Source: CAZOOM01 sp964460795
GTDB taxonomy: Bacteria; Omnitrophota; Omnitrophia; Omnitrophales; Aquincolibacteriaceae
Direction of reading: 5' to 3'
Assembly: GCA_964460795.1 (NCBI GenBank)
Contig: CAYWRU010000055.1
Coordinates: forward strand, 1 to 20,773
DNA length: 20,773 nucleotides
Shown: positions 14,192 to 20,773 of the stretch, one piece after another
How positions within the stretch are numbered: the first letter of the stretch is position 1
Layout of the letters: each line of letters starts with the position of its first letter
The notes under the pieces: generated by a model
What the model was told of the DNA's origin: nothing
The model's database searches: none
The model's input: only the letters and a program-made list of their open reading frames with translations
Program-made: the position numbers and the translations under genes

Positions 14192-15487
14192 ATGAGCGCT
14201 CTTGCATGCGTGATCCAGCCTGGAGGGACCCTCCAGGGAAAGATGCTTCCTCCCGGCGATAAATCCATCTCGCATCGATCTCTCATGTTTGGTGCTTTGG
14301 CAAACGGCACTAGCCAGGTCACGCATCTTCTGGAAGCCGAAGACTGCATTCATACCTTGAAAGCTTTTAAATCGCTTGGTGTTTCCATCCAGTGGACTCC
14401 GGGCAGCGGCAAAGCCGTGATTGAAGGAGCGGGGATTCACGGACTTCGCCAGCCGGATTCAGAAATCTATCTTGGGAATTCAGGAACCAGCATCCGCTTA
14501 TTGCTTGGAGTTCTTGCCGGACAAAAACTCGAAGCCACATTAAGCGGCGATCCATCGCTTTCTTCGCGTCCCATGAAGCGGGTGAGTGTGCCGCTTAAAA
14601 AAATGGGCGCACAGATCAAAGGAAGAGAAGACGGAAATTTCGCGCCGCTTACAATTCGAGGCGGAAAACTTCATGGCATCGAGTTTGATAATATCCTGGC
14701 GAGTGCTCAGGTGAAATCTGCAATTCTTTTTGCCGGACTTCAGGCCGAAGGAAAAACCGTGATTCGGGAACCCCTTGGATCGCGAGATCACACGGAGAGA
14801 TTTCTGACAGCCTGCGGTGCGCCTTTGATTCGGAACGGTGATTCGATTCAAATAGAGCGAACTGAACATCTGAAGCCGTTTCAAATCCGTATCCCGGGTG
14901 ATATTTCTTCGGCGGCTTTTTTTATGGTGGGCGCGGCCATTACTCCGGGTTCAGAGGTTACGATTGAGGAAGTTTGTTTGAATCCCACGCGAACGGGCAT
15001 CCTTCGAGTATTGGAGCGAATGGGGGCGGATATCGAGGTGAAATTAACGAGCCAGGTGCCTGAGCCCATGGGAAATGTGACAGTCCGCGGCAGCCGGTTG
15101 CGCGGAACTCGGATTGCGCCGGAAGAAATTCCCAGTTTGATTGATGAAATTCCGGTGCTCATGATTGCCATGGCCCTTGCCGAAGGGGAAAGTTTGGTGT
15201 CCGGGGCCTCCGAACTACGGGTTAAGGAATCGGATCGAATTGCTTCGATGGTTTCAAATTTAAATGCTATGGGGGCCTCGGCCAAAGAGCTTCCGGACGG
15301 CTGCTGGATTCAGGGTGTCTTGCGCTTCAGCGGCGGACAGATTCAAAGTCATTTTGATCATCGGACTGTGATGAGTTTTGTGGTAGCAGCTCTGCGGTCT
15401 GAGGGCGAAGTTACTATTGATGATATAACTTGCGTGGATACTTCTTTCCCTGCTTTTTTTTCAGAATGGAACCGATTAAAAAAGTAA
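14192..15487 (+). CDS. aroA: 3-phosphoshikimate 1-carboxyvinyltransferase (EPSP synthase), class II-like
   Basis: Joins PEP to shikimate 3-phosphate in aromatic amino acid synthesis. Conserved blocks are PPGDKSISHRSLMFGALA (Lys24), LGNSGTSIRLLLGVLAG, GDPSLSSRPMKRV, ASAQVKSAILFAGLQAEG, GSRDHTERFL, PGDISSAAFFMVGA, CLNPTRTGILRVL and LRVKESDRI. Four short motifs described for class II (glyphosate-tolerant) enzymes are all present: GDKS, SAQVK, RDHTE and NPTR. The class is inferred from motifs only. At 431 residues it has full length. It is 9 nt downstream of the small exported protein and has no terminator before the mreB promoter region. Confidence 0.96.
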   Translation: MSALACVIQPGGTLQGKMLPPGDKSISHRSLMFGALANGTSQVTHLLEAEDCIHTLKAFKSLGVSIQWTPGSGKAVIEGAGIHGLRQPDSEIYLGNSGTSIRLLLGVLAGQKLEATLSGDPSLSSRPMKRVSVPLKKMGAQIKGREDGNFAPLTIRGGKLHGIEFDNILASAQVKSAILFAGLQAEGKTVIREPLGSRDHTERFLTACGAPLIRNGDSIQIERTEHLKPFQIRIPGDISSAAFFMVGAAITPGSEVTIEEVCLNPTRTGILRVLERMGADIEVKLTSQVPEPMGNVTVRGSRLRGTRIAPEEIPSLIDEIPVLMIAMALAEGESLVSGASELRVKESDRIASMVSNLNAMGASAKELPDGCWIQGVLRFSGGQIQSHFDHRTVMSFVVAALRSEGEVTIDDITCVDTSFPAFFSEWNRLKK

Positions 15488-15543
15488 GCTGTAAATTTTC
15501 AATAAAAAGGGCGTTCTAAGAGGGGAAATAAGCAGAATCTTGA

Positions 15544-15572
15544 TTGACACACCCAGGGGGATTCGATATACT
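15544..15572 (+). promoter_or_regulatory. Near-consensus sigma70 promoter of mreB
   Basis: TTGACA (15544-15549) is a perfect -35, followed by a 17-bp spacer and TATACT (15567-15572). Transcription should start near 15579, with AAAGGA at 15595-15600 as the ribosome-binding site before ATG 15611. Confidence 0.9.
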
Positions 15573-15610
15573 TCACACACTTCAAACGTCCCACAAAGGA
15601 TTAAGAATTC

Positions 15611-16663
15611 ATGATGTTGCTAGACAGAATCCTGGCCTTTTTTTCGAGTGATATCGGCATTGATCTTGGAACTGCAAACACTCTTGTTTATGTCAAAGGA
15701 CAGGGAGTTGTTTTGTGCGAACCGTCTGTGGTCGCCATTGACCGAACCACTTCCGCAGTCCTTGCGGTGGGTGAAGAAGCCAAGCGCATGTTGGGTCGCA
15801 CCCCTGGAAATATTACCGCCATCCGTCCTATGAAGGACGGCGTGATTGCTGATTTTGACATTACCGAAGCCATGCTCCGCTATTTCATCCGCAAAGTTCA
15901 CCGAAAAAACCGCATGATTAGTCCGCGAGTGGTGATTGCCGTTCCAAGTGGTATTACCGAAGTTGAAAAACGCGCTGTCAAAGATTCGGCAGAGCGCGCC
16001 GGAGCCAGGACTCCGGTTTATCTTGTCGAAGAACCCATTGCAGCTGCTATTGGTGTCGGACTTCCTATCCAAGAACCTTCGGGAAATATGATTATTGATA
16101 TTGGCGGTGGGACCACAGAAATTGCAGTTATCTCCCTTGCCGGCATCGTTTTTTCTAAAAGTATCCGAATCGGCGGTGATGAGTTTGATGATGCGATTGT
16201 GATGCATCTCAAGAAAGCTTATAACCTTATGATTGGAGAACGAACTGCGGAAGAAATCAAGATCCGCATTGGCTCAGCCTATCCCCTGGATCAGGAGATG
16301 ACTCTGGAAGTCAAAGGCCGTGATATCTTGGCGGGACTTCCAAAGACGGTTACCATTACAAGCGAAGAGATCCGGGAGGCGCTGACGGAACCCCTTTCAA
16401 CCATCCTGGAGGCTTGCCGAATTGCGTTGGAACGCACTCCTCCGGAACTTTCCGCGGACTTAATTGATCGCGGACTTGTGCTTGCCGGCGGCGGCGCTCT
16501 TCTACGGGGTCTTGATAAGCTGATTAGTGAAGAAACCGGACTCCCGGTTCACATTGCTGATGATCCTTTGACGGCCGTGGCCATGGGAACTGGACGGTAT
16601 TTGAGCGATTTTCACCTTTTAAAGCGCTTGGCTGTTAATTCCGCAAATTCCCGCAGTTACTAA
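15611..16663 (+). CDS. mreB: Rod shape-determining protein MreB (bacterial actin)
   Basis: Actin-like ATPase that forms membrane-associated filaments to organise lateral wall synthesis. The N-terminus LLDRILAFFSSDIG contains an amphipathic/hydrophobic stretch for membrane contact. ATP-binding blocks are IGIDLGTANTLVYVKG (phosphate 1), IDIGGGTTEIAVISLAGI (phosphate 2) and a late LVLAGGGALLRGLDKLI with PVHIADDPLTAVAMGTGRYL. IAVPSGITEVEKRAVKDSAERAG and LVEEPIAAAIGVGLP are also typical. At 350 residues it is full length. ATG 15611 follows AAAGGA; ATG 15614 is possible. A strong own promoter makes it the first gene of the elongasome block, with 107 nt before mreC. Confidence 0.98.
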   Translation: MMLLDRILAFFSSDIGIDLGTANTLVYVKGQGVVLCEPSVVAIDRTTSAVLAVGEEAKRMLGRTPGNITAIRPMKDGVIADFDITEAMLRYFIRKVHRKNRMISPRVVIAVPSGITEVEKRAVKDSAERAGARTPVYLVEEPIAAAIGVGLPIQEPSGNMIIDIGGGTTEIAVISLAGIVFSKSIRIGGDEFDDAIVMHLKKAYNLMIGERTAEEIKIRIGSAYPLDQEMTLEVKGRDILAGLPKTVTITSEEIREALTEPLSTILEACRIALERTPPELSADLIDRGLVLAGGGALLRGLDKLISEETGLPVHIADDPLTAVAMGTGRYLSDFHLLKRLAVNSANSRSY

Positions 16664-16681
16664 TTTTTCTGATTTTTAGTA

Positions 16682-16697
16682 AAAAAGTTAACTTTTT
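16682..16697. repeat. 16-bp perfect AT-rich palindrome in the mreB-mreC spacer
   Basis: AAAAAGTTAACTTTTT reads identically on both strands. It can fold as a weak AAAAAG/CTTTTT hairpin with a TTAA loop, or be a protein-binding site. It is not followed by a T run beyond its own arm, so it is a poor terminator. Confidence 0.55.
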
Positions 16698-16721
16698 CTC
16701 CCTTCTTATTTCCTCTTCCGA

Positions 16722-16727
16722 TATAAT
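16722..16727 (+). promoter_or_regulatory. Possible -10 element upstream of mreC
   Basis: TATAAT is a perfect -10 match, about 44 nt before the mreC start. No convincing -35 lies at 16-18 bp upstream, so this is only a weak candidate for a second promoter. Confidence 0.25.
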
Positions 16728-16770
16728 AACTTCCACGCACATTTTCCCATTATTTTACGGATAAATTTTT

Positions 16771-17571
16771 ATGCGCAGGAATCGCTCGTATTTATTTTTT
16801 GCAGCCTTTGCCTTCCCGATATTTTTCGTTCTTCAGAATCCTTCGACCTCTGAATCCATCCATTTGGCTTCGCTGACCATGATGCGTCCCTTTCTTCAGT
16901 TGGGGCACGAGACCGTGCGTGCAGGACATGAAATGCAAAGACAGACCGTCACTTTTTGGCGGACCTTTCAGGAAAATCGATATGCTTATCGCGAGATTGA
17001 AGATTTGAGATCGCAGCTTTTGACTTACAGTGAGCTGCAAAATGAAAATACTCGCTTGCGCGAGCTCCTGAAATTTCGCGACTCGATTTCAGAAAAGAAA
17101 ACCGCAGCGCGTGTGATCGGCTGGGATCCTTCACTGGCCCGGAAAATGATTTTGTTGGATAAGGGGAAGTCCCAGGGAGTTCGAAAAGACAGTCCCGTGG
17201 TGGTGTCCGATGGTTTAGTGGGGCGTGTTCTGCAGGCCTCAGAGGCTGCATCACGCGCCATTTTATTGATTGATCCGGAAGCCCGCGTCAGCGCCGTCAC
17301 TTCGGATAGCCGAGCGCAAGGCGTCGTGGCAGGGGATGGATCACATCATCTACATATGATTTATTTGGATTTAGACAGTGGAGTGCAAGTGGGAGAAACT
17401 GTGCTTACTTCCGGAGTGGGAGAACTTTTCCCCAAAGGGATTCGTGTTGGCCGCATCTTGTCGATTACTAAGAGCGAGGACGGACTTCATTTAACGGCTG
17501 AGATGGAACCTTTTGTCCGCTTTTCCAAACTCGAGGAGGTCGTATGCCTCGGCTCTTCTCGGGCAAAGTAA
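16771..17571 (+). CDS. mreC: Rod shape-determining protein MreC
   Basis: Periplasmic scaffold of the elongasome that binds PBP2 and links it to MreB. Layout: an N-terminal membrane helix (about 6-22, SYLFFAAFAFPIFFVL), a coiled coil (about 65-100, IEDLRSQLLTYSELQNEN), then the two beta domains. Typical motifs are RVIGWDPSLARKMILLDKG, GVRKDSPVVVSDGLVGRVLQ, AILLIDPEARVSAVTSDSRAQG, and VGETVLTSGVGELFPKGIRVGRI. At 266 residues it is within the family range. ATG at 16771 gives a standard MRR start, and its end overlaps mreD by 28 nt. Confidence 0.95.
   Translation: MRRNRSYLFFAAFAFPIFFVLQNPSTSESIHLASLTMMRPFLQLGHETVRAGHEMQRQTVTFWRTFQENRYAYREIEDLRSQLLTYSELQNENTRLRELLKFRDSISEKKTAARVIGWDPSLARKMILLDKGKSQGVRKDSPVVVSDGLVGRVLQASEAASRAILLIDPEARVSAVTSDSRAQGVVAGDGSHHLHMIYLDLDSGVQVGETVLTSGVGELFPKGIRVGRILSITKSEDGLHLTAEMEPFVRFSKLEEVVCLGSSRAK
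17533..17540 (+). promoter_or_regulatory. Strong Shine-Dalgarno of mreD inside mreC
   Basis: GAGGAGGT is a near-perfect anti-16S match, 3 nt before ATG 17544. It supports an overlapping start within the last codons of mreC. Confidence 0.75.
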
Positions 17572-18059
17572 TTCTTTATCTTCTCTTTCTGCTAATCTTG
17601 GATATCAGCGTGCTTCCAGCGCTCGCTGCGGATCAGCCGCGTCCTGTTTTTCTTCATCTCTTTGTGCTCTTTGTTGCTTATGAATGGGACTGGAGAAAGA
17701 CCTTTGCGGCGGCGCTCTGGGTGGGTCTGATCCGCGACGTTATTTCCATGCAGGCCTTGGGGGCAGAAACTTTTGCTCTTTTGATGACCTCGGCCGGCCT
17801 CATTTTCTATATTCAAAAAGTTCAGACGGCTTGGACGCCTGTCAAAATGGTCGGAGCCTTTGGCTTCATATTTTTATCACAGATCTTAGCGGTTTTGCTC
17901 GCAAGTTTGGCCGTGCACAGTTCTCTTTTGAGCATGGAAATCGTCCGACAAGCCTTTTTTTCCGCCTTGCTTTCTTCGGCCCTTCTTCCGCTTTTCTTTG
18001 TCTTCAGTCAGCGAGTCTTCCAACGCCGTGCCTCCGCGATGTTTTCCTACCCCGATTGA
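17544..18059 (+). CDS. mreD: Rod shape-determining protein MreD
   Basis: Inner-membrane component of the elongasome. It is a small, very hydrophobic protein of 171 residues with about five membrane segments, starting with VILYLLFLLILDISVLPAL and ending with FFSALLSSALLPLFFVFSQRVF. The conserved MreD features are a helix ending near ISVLP, then AYEWDWRKTFAAALWVGLIRDVISMQALG, where the family has an acidic Gly-rich turn and a loop before the third helix. Position between mreC and mrdA fits the classic mreBCD-mrdA-rodA order, and it overlaps mreC by 28 nt. mrdA begins 3 nt after its stop. Confidence 0.93.
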   Translation: MPRLFSGKVILYLLFLLILDISVLPALAADQPRPVFLHLFVLFVAYEWDWRKTFAAALWVGLIRDVISMQALGAETFALLMTSAGLIFYIQKVQTAWTPVKMVGAFGFIFLSQILAVLLASLAVHSSLLSMEIVRQAFFSALLSSALLPLFFVFSQRVFQRRASAMFSYPD

Positions 18060-18062
18060 TCC

Positions 18063-19781
18063 ATGACTCGGATCCGCGTTCTTAGTTCAGCCATCTATAT
18101 CGGATTGTCCGTTCTTGGGGCCGGACTTTTTAAAACTCAGGTTTTACAGGTAGAGGAATTTCGAACGATTAGCGAAAAAAATCGTATTCGTGTTATTCCT
18201 CTCGAAGCCCCGCGGGGCCGTGTTTTTGATCGAAACCATCGCCTGCTTGTCACGAATCGTCCGTCCTACGATGTTGTGGGAACTATGGATGAGATTTCCC
18301 CTCAAGCCATTCCTGTTCTCTCGGGCATTTTAAAAATTCCTGAAAAAGAGCTGCGCGCGCGGATGAAAGAAAAACGGGAATACCGATTTTCTCCGGCCAT
18401 TCTTGCCGAGGATGTTTCGCGAGAAACAGCCTTTTTAGTTGAACAGAGAAAACCCGAACTCCCGGGGATTTTAATCCGCACCGGAAGCTTGCGTTTTTAT
18501 CCTTATCAGGAAACCGCTTCGCATATCATCGGCTATATCGGAAAAATCAGCGAAGAAGAATATGCAAGATTAGATCACAACCGCTATGGATTTAATTCTT
18601 TTTTGGGCCGGGCGGGACTTGAAAAAATTTATGATGAATCGCTTCGCGGCTGGCGGGGGGGGCGTCAGGTGGAGGTGAACGCCCGCGGAGATTTAGTGCG
18701 TGTCCTTTCAGAAAAAATTCCGGAGCCGGGACAGGACATTCAAATTTCCATTGATCTTGAGTTTCAGAAAAGGATTATGGGTGTCATTAAGAACGAAAAC
18801 GCCTCGGTGGCGGTTTTAGATCTCAAGACTGACCAGCTTGTGGCCCTTGCCAGTAATCCGGCCTTTGACCCCAATGCCTTTGTGGTGCCTAGCCGCGATG
18901 CGGAACGCGCCCATTATTTGAAAGATCCCAATTCACCTTTGATTGATCGAGGAGCTGGCTCCGCCTATCCTCCAGGCTCCATCTTTAAACTTGTAACTGC
19001 CATTGCCGGACTTGAAACGGGAAAGATTACTCCCAATACTCGTTTTTTCTGTAATGGCGGTTTCAGGTTAAATCCGCATGCCCGGACTTTTCATTGCTGG
19101 AATAAACAAGGACACGGGAGCCTGAATTTATATGAAGCGCTCGAGAGGTCCTGTAACGTTTACTTTTATAACGTGGCCTCGCGGCTTTCTCCGGATGATA
19201 TTGCAAAATATGCGCGAGAGCTTGGATTTGGAGAAAAAATTGCGCTTGATGTAACGCGTACGACGGCGGGGCTTGTTCCGGATTCGCTCTGGAAGCAAAA
19301 AAAACTTAGAGCCAAGTGGTTTCAAGGGGAGACGCTTACGCTTGCTATTGGACAAGGATATCTTCTGACTTCACCGCTTCAAGTGCTACGACTTGTCTCC
19401 ATCATTGCAAAAAATGGCCTCCGGGTTGAGCCACGCATTGTATTAGACGACAATCCGCTGCCAAGCAAAGACCATGTTGCGATCCGGCCGGCCAATTTAG
19501 AAGTGGTTAAACGCGGAATGCTGCAAGTCGTTCAATCTCCTTATGGAACCGGACAGCTTGCGCGTGTGGACTTTACAAAATTTGCTGCGAAAACAGGGAC
19601 AGCCCAGGCTCCGCCCAATAAAGCCCATGCCTGGATGGCAGGATTTTTTCCGCACCGAAATCCTCAGGTGGCATTTGTGGTTTTTGTCGAGCATGGAGGA
19701 TCGGGCGGAATTGCAGGCGCTCATGTGGTGAAAGAAATGCTCAAAATATGGAAAGATCTTTATGGCATTCCAATGGCTTAG
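18063..19781 (+). CDS. mrdA: Penicillin-binding protein 2 (peptidoglycan D,D-transpeptidase MrdA)
   Basis: Elongation-specific class B transpeptidase that cross-links peptidoglycan made by RodA. An N-terminal membrane helix (about 6-24, VLSSAIYIGLSVLGAGLF) precedes the pedestal domain with PRGRVFDRNHRLLVTNRPSYDVV. The transpeptidase domain has the SxxK motif SIFK (Ser306, Lys309), the SxN motif SCN at 363-365 and KTGTAQ at 510. Cys/His residues in FFCNGGFRLNPHARTFHCW before the SxN motif fit the metal-binding insert described for PBP2. At 572 residues it is shorter than E. coli PBP2 (633) but complete. It overlaps rodA by 20 nt. Confidence 0.97.
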   Translation: MTRIRVLSSAIYIGLSVLGAGLFKTQVLQVEEFRTISEKNRIRVIPLEAPRGRVFDRNHRLLVTNRPSYDVVGTMDEISPQAIPVLSGILKIPEKELRARMKEKREYRFSPAILAEDVSRETAFLVEQRKPELPGILIRTGSLRFYPYQETASHIIGYIGKISEEEYARLDHNRYGFNSFLGRAGLEKIYDESLRGWRGGRQVEVNARGDLVRVLSEKIPEPGQDIQISIDLEFQKRIMGVIKNENASVAVLDLKTDQLVALASNPAFDPNAFVVPSRDAERAHYLKDPNSPLIDRGAGSAYPPGSIFKLVTAIAGLETGKITPNTRFFCNGGFRLNPHARTFHCWNKQGHGSLNLYEALERSCNVYFYNVASRLSPDDIAKYARELGFGEKIALDVTRTTAGLVPDSLWKQKKLRAKWFQGETLTLAIGQGYLLTSPLQVLRLVSIIAKNGLRVEPRIVLDDNPLPSKDHVAIRPANLEVVKRGMLQVVQSPYGTGQLARVDFTKFAAKTGTAQAPPNKAHAWMAGFFPHRNPQVAFVVFVEHGGSGGIAGAHVVKEMLKIWKDLYGIPMA

Positions 19782-20773
19782 ACGCTTTCATTTTCCTTTT
19801 ATCCTAGCCTTGGCCGGACTCGTGGCCATGGGCACGCTTTTTATTTATAGCGCCTCGCACCGGGATGGAGGCGTTTATCTGACGCGCCAACTTTTTTGGG
19901 CCGGCATTGGATTCGCCGTTCTTTTTTTTGTTTCGGTTTTTGGATACCGCATGTTTTTGGGAATCTCCGGACTTTTTTATGTCCTGGCCGTTGCTATGCT
20001 GCTTTGGGTGGATGTGGCTGGGGCCTTGCGCTTGGGCGCTCAGCGCTGGATTGCTCTGGGACCTTTTGCGATTCAGCCTTCAGAATTTGCAAAACTGTCT
20101 ACGGTGCTAGTCCTGGCTAATATTTTAGGAGAACGTAATCCGCGGGAGCCCCAATGGGGAACGATCCTTACGGCCCTTGCCCTTGCTTTTTTGCCTATGA
20201 TCATGATTTTGAAGCAGCCGGATTTAGGATCCGCGCTTATGTTTGTCCCTATGGTGATTTCCATGTTGTTTCTCTGGGGACTGCGCAAGCGGTTTTTCCT
20301 TCTCTTTATTACGGCCGGATCGATTTTAACGCCCATTGCCTGGAGATTTTTAAAACCGTACCAAAAAAAGAGAATTTTGATCTTTTTAAATCCGAATCAG
20401 GATCCCTTAGGATCCGGTTATACGGCCATTCAGTCCAAAATCGCGGTGGGATCCGGAGGCCTTTGGGGCAAGGGATATCTGGCGGGATCACAGAGCCAAC
20501 TTCAGTTTGTTCCTGAGCATCATACGGATTTTATTTTTTGCGTGATTGGCGAAGAGTGGGGATTTGCAGGGGCCTTAATCGTTCTCGTCCTTTATGCCTA
20601 CTTATTTCGTGCCATGTTCCAGATTCTTGAAGAGACGACCGATATAAAGGCGCGATTGATCATTATAGGTTTTGCTTCCATGCTTTTTGCCCAGCTCTTC
20701 ATTAATATCGGAATGAGTTTTGGGCTCATGCCGATTACCGGTATTACGCTTCCTTTGATCAGTTATGGAGGAT
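19762..20773 (+). CDS. rodA: Rod shape-determining protein RodA (3' truncated at window end)
   Basis: SEDS-family glycosyltransferase that polymerises lipid II, the partner of PBP2. The frame opens at ATG 19762 inside the end of mrdA (20-nt overlap), with GGAAAG about 6 nt upstream, and stays open to the window edge (337 codons). SEDS motifs are QRWIALGPFAIQPSEFAKL, LKQPDLGSALMFVPM (with the conserved Asp), FLNPNQDPLGSGY, QSKIAVGSGGLWGKGY, FVPEHHTDFIFCVIGEEWGF and MPITGITLPLISYGG. The start MAFQWLRRFHFPFILALAGL gives the first membrane helix. Homologues end about 20-40 residues after the ISYGG motif, so only a short C-terminus is missing. Confidence 0.97.
   Translation, partial: MAFQWLRRFHFPFILALAGLVAMGTLFIYSASHRDGGVYLTRQLFWAGIGFAVLFFVSVFGYRMFLGISGLFYVLAVAMLLWVDVAGALRLGAQRWIALGPFAIQPSEFAKLSTVLVLANILGERNPREPQWGTILTALALAFLPMIMILKQPDLGSALMFVPMVISMLFLWGLRKRFFLLFITAGSILTPIAWRFLKPYQKKRILIFLNPNQDPLGSGYTAIQSKIAVGSGGLWGKGYLAGSQSQLQFVPEHHTDFIFCVIGEEWGFAGALIVLVLYAYLFRAMFQILEETTDIKARLIIIGFASMLFAQLFINIGMSFGLMPITGITLPLISYGG

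Noticed and set aside
15620..16207. A 195-codon minus-strand open frame within mreB.
   Set aside because: It is antisense to a perfectly conserved mreB and has no family-like sequence or initiation signal.
20154..20516. A 120-codon plus-strand open frame in the last part of the window.
   Set aside because: It is out of frame with rodA, whose own frame is open from 19762 to the end with all SEDS motifs.

Overview
The window is a dense, entirely plus-strand bacterial segment of moderate GC content. It has three blocks: a purine-biosynthesis operon, a translation/one-carbon/nrdR block, and a cell-shape (elongasome) block. No rRNA, tRNA, CRISPR array, prophage or insertion sequence was seen. The organism cannot be named from sequence alone. 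A bacterial SWIB/MDM2 mini-protein, a Sua5-phosphatase fusion, a class II-like AroA, and palindromic and heptad intergenic repeats resemble uncultured lineages such as the PVC/Omnitrophota group; that is a low-certainty inference. The ragged left edge and a 10-N run at 13802-13811 suggest a draft, perhaps metagenome-derived, scaffold.

Region 1 (1-9256): 3' part of purB, then purC, purS, purQ, purL, purF, purM, purD and purE. PurS, PurQ and the small PurL form the three-part FGAM synthetase. purS/purQ and purD/purE overlap by 4 nt, and purM/purD are 3 nt apart. The three wider spacers (purC-purS, purQ-purL, purL-purF) hold short-period (7 bp) repeats. The purL-purF spacer has five heptads, a 15-nt loop and five inverse-orientation heptads. 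The purC-purS spacer also holds a REP-like palindrome.

Region 2 (9269-12923): a Sua5/YrdC-low-molecular-weight phosphatase fusion, rpiB, glyA, nrdR, and then a separately promoted SWIB-domain mini-gene ending in a textbook terminator. The fusion followed by rpiB and glyA matches the ywlC-ywlE-rpiB-glyA order known in Bacillus, with the first two genes joined.

Region 3 (12983-20773): a new promoter candidate; an unrecognised membrane/coiled-coil protein interrupted by the N run, whose architecture recalls MreC; a small exported coiled-coil protein; aroA; then mreB (near-consensus promoter), mreC, mreD, mrdA (PBP2) and rodA, which runs off the right end. mreC-mreD and mrdA-rodA overlap and mreD-mrdA are 3 nt apart, so MreC, MreD, PBP2 and RodA are probably co-translated.

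The main items for follow-up are the heptad-hairpin spacers, the MreC-like protein hidden by the assembly gap, and the fused Sua5-phosphatase with an arginine-phosphatase-like active-site loop.
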